From positions 4,247,322 through 4,311,321 of the forward strand of contig NZ_CP039543.1 of NCBI RefSeq assembly GCF_013085545.1: 64,000 nt of DNA, in the 5' to 3' direction. This DNA comes from Oceanidesulfovibrio marinus (lineage in GTDB: Bacteria > Desulfobacterota > Desulfovibrionia > Desulfovibrionales > Desulfovibrionaceae). The notes beneath the pieces are model-generated. The model was not told where the DNA came from. It saw nothing but the letters and a program-made list of their open reading frames with translations, and searched no databases. Made by a program: the position numbers and the translations under genes. This document shows positions 61,829 through 64,000 of this stretch, one piece after another (within the stretch, counting starts at the first letter, position 1; the number at the start of each line of letters is the position of its first letter).

Positions 61829-62512
61829 ATGCATAAGGACACGCACTCTGAAAATACAGGACCCTGCCGCACGCTGGACATGAACGATCTGGACGCCTGC
61901 CTGGCCGGTGACGAGAAGGCCTGGCGCAGGCTCATAACAGAGTACGGACCGCTGCTGCGCCGTGCCGTGCGCTGGACCCTGCGGCACAGGGCGGCAAAAA
62001 ATTCCTACCCCACGCTGGAGGCGGATACGGACGACGTGTTCCAGGAGATTTGCTTCCGGCTGGTACGCAGCGAGTACCGGCTGCTGAAAACCTACGACCC
62101 CAAGCGTAGCGCCTTTTCCACATGGCTCTGCGTCGTGGCGCGCAGCGCGGCGCTGGACCATCTGCGCAACCGCCGGGACATGGTGCAGATGTCGCCGGAC
62201 GAGGTGGACCAGCTCGTGGCGGTCCAGGACGGGGAGGGCGGCATGCTGGCCCTGCCGCGGGGCGTTCTCTCCGCCCGGCAGGCTTATGTGCTCCACCTGG
62301 CCTTTGAAAAGGACGCCAGCACCGGCGAGATCGCCTCGCTGATGGATGTGCATCCCCAAACAGTGCGCAGCATGCGCAACAGCGCGCTGGCCCGTCTGCG
62401 CTGGCACTACACCAACAATGATGGACGTCAAGAAAACATTAAGGATAGCTCAAGAAATCGTAAGCAAGTGCAAAGTAGTGTAAGATTGCTGCAACATATC
62501 GGAATATCTTAA
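61829..62512 (+). CDS. ECF-type RNA polymerase sigma factor
   Basis: 227 residues from ATG 61829 (AAAGGAG, 9-nt spacing). Region 2 is visible as DDVFQEICFRLVRSEYRLL...FSTWLCVVARSAALDHLRNRR, and region 4 as LSARQAYVLHLAFEKDASTGEIASLMDVHPQTVRSMRNSALARLRWH. No anti-sigma gene is adjacent. A basic, Gln/Asn-rich tail of about 30 residues follows region 4. It lies 116 bp upstream of flagellin and divergent from the two-component system, with either of which it may be functionally linked. Confidence 0.87.
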   Translation: MHKDTHSENTGPCRTLDMNDLDACLAGDEKAWRRLITEYGPLLRRAVRWTLRHRAAKNSYPTLEADTDDVFQEICFRLVRSEYRLLKTYDPKRSAFSTWLCVVARSAALDHLRNRRDMVQMSPDEVDQLVAVQDGEGGMLALPRGVLSARQAYVLHLAFEKDASTGEIASLMDVHPQTVRSMRNSALARLRWHYTNNDGRQENIKDSSRNRKQVQSSVRLLQHIGIS

Positions 62513-62628
62513 AAACTGAGGTGGGCGAAAATTGCCGACTTCTCCGCGAATGTTCGAAGTGAACACTGGAGGCCACTTGGACGGCATCCACGTTTGTTCA
62601 ACATGTCATACATTCAAGGAGGAGTGTT

Positions 62629-63504
62629 ATGAGCCTGGTTATCAACCACAACCTGATGGCGGCGAACGTTCAACGCAACCTGAGCAGCGCGTACGCAAAC
62701 CTGTCCACTTCCACGGAGCGTCTTTCTTCCGGACTGCGCATCAACAGCGCGGCTGACGATGCAGCCGGTCTGGCCATCCGCGAGCTTATGCGCTCGGACA
62801 TTGCAGCGCTCAACCAGGGCGTGCGCAACGCCAACGACGCCATCAGCCTGATCCAGACGGCGGACGGCGCACTGGGCGTCATCGACGAAAAGCTGATCCG
62901 CATGAAGGAGCTGGCCGAGCAGGCCGCCACCGGCACCTACAACTCGGACCAGCGGCTGATCATCGACTCCGAGTATCAGGCCATGGCCTCGGAGATCACC
63001 CGTATCGCCAACGCCACGGACTTCAACGGGGTCTACCTGCTCAACGGCAACCTGTCTTCGAGCAGCCACGACGGCTCCGGCATGCAGGCCTCCGGCAAGA
63101 TGAAGATCCACTTCGGCACGGCCAACGACTCGGCGGAAGACTACTACTACATCCAGATCAATACGGCCACGGCCGAGGCGCTGGGCCTGGGCTCGGCCGC
63201 CGGCAACTCCATCTCCACGCAGGAGGCCGCCCAGAAGGCCCTGGACATGATCGACAATGCCATCATCTCCAAGGACAACATCCGCGCGAACCTGGGCGCG
63301 CTGCAGAACAGGCTGGAGAACACCATCTCCAACCTGGAGATCCAGTCCGAAAACCTGCAGGCCGCGGAGTCGCGCATCTCGGACGTGGACGTATCCCTGG
63401 AGATGACTCAGTTCGTGCGCAACCAGGTGCTTACGCAATCAGCCGTGGCCATGCTTTCCCAGGCAAACTCCCTGCCCCAGATGGCCATGCAGCTTCTTGG
63501 CTAG
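62629..63504 (+). CDS. fliC: flagellin
   Basis: 291 residues. Conserved N-terminal D0/D1 (SLVINHNLMAANVQRNLSSAY, STERLSSGLRINSAADDAAG) and C-terminal D1/D0 (SRISDVDVSLEMTQFVRNQVL...MLSQANSLPQMAMQLL) regions with a short variable middle. Strong AAGGAGGAG before the ATG. It is the filament subunit, exported by the flagellar type III system. A strong terminator follows directly. Confidence 0.95.
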   Translation: MSLVINHNLMAANVQRNLSSAYANLSTSTERLSSGLRINSAADDAAGLAIRELMRSDIAALNQGVRNANDAISLIQTADGALGVIDEKLIRMKELAEQAATGTYNSDQRLIIDSEYQAMASEITRIANATDFNGVYLLNGNLSSSSHDGSGMQASGKMKIHFGTANDSAEDYYYIQINTATAEALGLGSAAGNSISTQEAAQKALDMIDNAIISKDNIRANLGALQNRLENTISNLEIQSENLQAAESRISDVDVSLEMTQFVRNQVLTQSAVAMLSQANSLPQMAMQLLG

Positions 63505-63540
63505 GCGCTTCAGTCCCCCCTGGCTGCCTGCCCAAGACAA

Positions 63541-63576
63541 GACGGCCCTCGAACGCATTCGGGGGCCGTCGTTTTC
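63541..63576 (+). terminator. terminator of the flagellin gene
   Basis: A 13-bp stem with one G-T pair (63541-63553 with 63558-63570), 4-nt loop CGCA, then GTTTTC. Confidence 0.87.
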
Positions 63577-63596
63577 TGGAGACAGAGAACCCTTAA

Positions 63597-63647
63597 CAAA
63601 ACCGGTCGTTGCACCGGGCGCGAACGGGTTCGGTTCGCGCCCGGTGC
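63597..63647 (-). terminator. terminator downstream of fliD
   Basis: A perfect 15-bp stem (63611-63625 with 63633-63647). Read on the minus strand it is followed after 9 nt by TTTTGTTAA. Confidence 0.7.
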
Positions 63648-63656
63648 AGCCGGTGG

Positions 63657-64000
63657 TTACTCCAGGTCGGCGATAAGGGACTCCAGCGAGGAGTTGACAT
63701 CCTCGTACTCGCCCAGCAGCGCCTCCAGGGCCGCATACTTCTCCACCAGGTTCTGGTGCTTGAGCTCAAGCCGCGCCTCCTCCTTCTCCATGGCGGTCTT
63801 GTTGTTCTTGATGATGTCCTTGTAGCTGTCTTCGATGATATTCAAGGTGCCTCCTTCCGCCGAGGTGAACGAATCCAGCGCGTCGAGGGTCTGGTTGATC
63901 TTGCCCTGGCGCAGGTAGATGGTGCCGCTGTATGTGCCGTCGGCATGCATGTTGGCCGTCACTGCCAGGCCGGAGCTGTCGCCGGTGACGCTGGTGATGG
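63657..64000 (-). CDS. fliD: flagellar hook-associated protein 2 (filament cap), 3' part only
   Basis: About 114 C-terminal residues; the frame stays open to the window edge, so the 5' end is missing. GLAVTANMHADGTYSGTIYLR followed by QGKINQTLDALDSF and a terminal coiled coil (AMEKEEARLELKHQNLVEKYAALEALLGEYE) are typical of the FliD C-terminus. It caps the growing filament and guides flagellin folding, which fits its place convergent to fliC. Confidence 0.85.
   Translation of the reverse strand, partial: ITSVTGDSSGLAVTANMHADGTYSGTIYLRQGKINQTLDALDSFTSAEGGTLNIIEDSYKDIIKNNKTAMEKEEARLELKHQNLVEKYAALEALLGEYEDVNSSLESLIADLE

Noticed and set aside
62505-62545. Sigma-28 promoter for fliC (GCCGACTT at 62534)
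   Set aside because: The -10-like box is present, but no TAAA -35 lies at the required spacing; left unassigned.

Overview
This is a GC-rich window that looks like the chromosome of a marine or salt-exposed sulfate-reducing deltaproteobacterium of the Desulfovibrionales. The taxonomic call is an inference. It rests on a UGA-decoding selenocysteine peroxiredoxin, an HdrB/HdrC-type membrane electron carrier in place of GlpC, large osmolyte and ion transport clusters, extended CusA/CusB proteins and polar-type flagellar genes. I saw no rRNA, tRNA, CRISPR array, prophage or intact insertion sequence.

Layout. 253-2485: a beta-lactamase-fold/double-rhodanese protein and a peroxiredoxin whose catalytic residue is encoded by in-frame TGA. 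2617-11127 (minus): a copper/silver-type efflux operon (TolC-like, YHS protein, CusB-like, CusA-like). 11524-13098: a PAS chemoreceptor. 13221-17776 (minus): a cation-chloride-cotransporter-like permease with TrkH and TrkA. 18003-26743: a divergent osmoprotectant locus. One side holds a BCCT transporter, a betaine-type binding protein and a trypsin-like protease; the other holds a GntR regulator, BetA, BetB and a second binding protein. Three copies of a 14-bp operator-like motif lie between the two sides. 26852-28363: three copies of a modular palindromic repeat separating two unknown genes.

28382-34493 (minus): a six-gene envelope-export operon (TetR, LolA-like carrier, two FtsX-type permeases, LolD-type ATPase, beta-barrel protein) with a perfect TetR operator upstream. 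34778-36943: a second chemoreceptor, followed by two small unknown genes. 38867-55769: a 17-kb glycerol regulon. A complete GlpSTPQUV glycerol ABC importer and GlpR run leftward. GlpA, GlpB, a NarI/HdrC-like membrane protein, an HdrB-like protein, GlpK and GlpD run rightward. CGAAA/TTTCG half-sites occur in both control regions, and two more palindromic repeats and a hairpin element bracket glpK. 55924-59097: a truncated AMP-binding protein divergent from a TPP-dependent E1 alpha/beta pair. 59319-64000: a Cpx-like two-component system, an ECF-type sigma factor, flagellin and the 3' end of fliD, which runs off the window.

How the genes work together. Glycerol enters through GlpSTPQUV and is phosphorylated by GlpK. 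It is then oxidised by GlpAB or GlpD, with GlpAB electrons probably entering the quinone pool through the NarI/HdrC-HdrB pair. Choline or betaine is taken up by the BCCT carrier, and choline is oxidised to glycine betaine by BetA and BetB. The K+ and chloride transporters next to that locus suggest a broader salt-response region.
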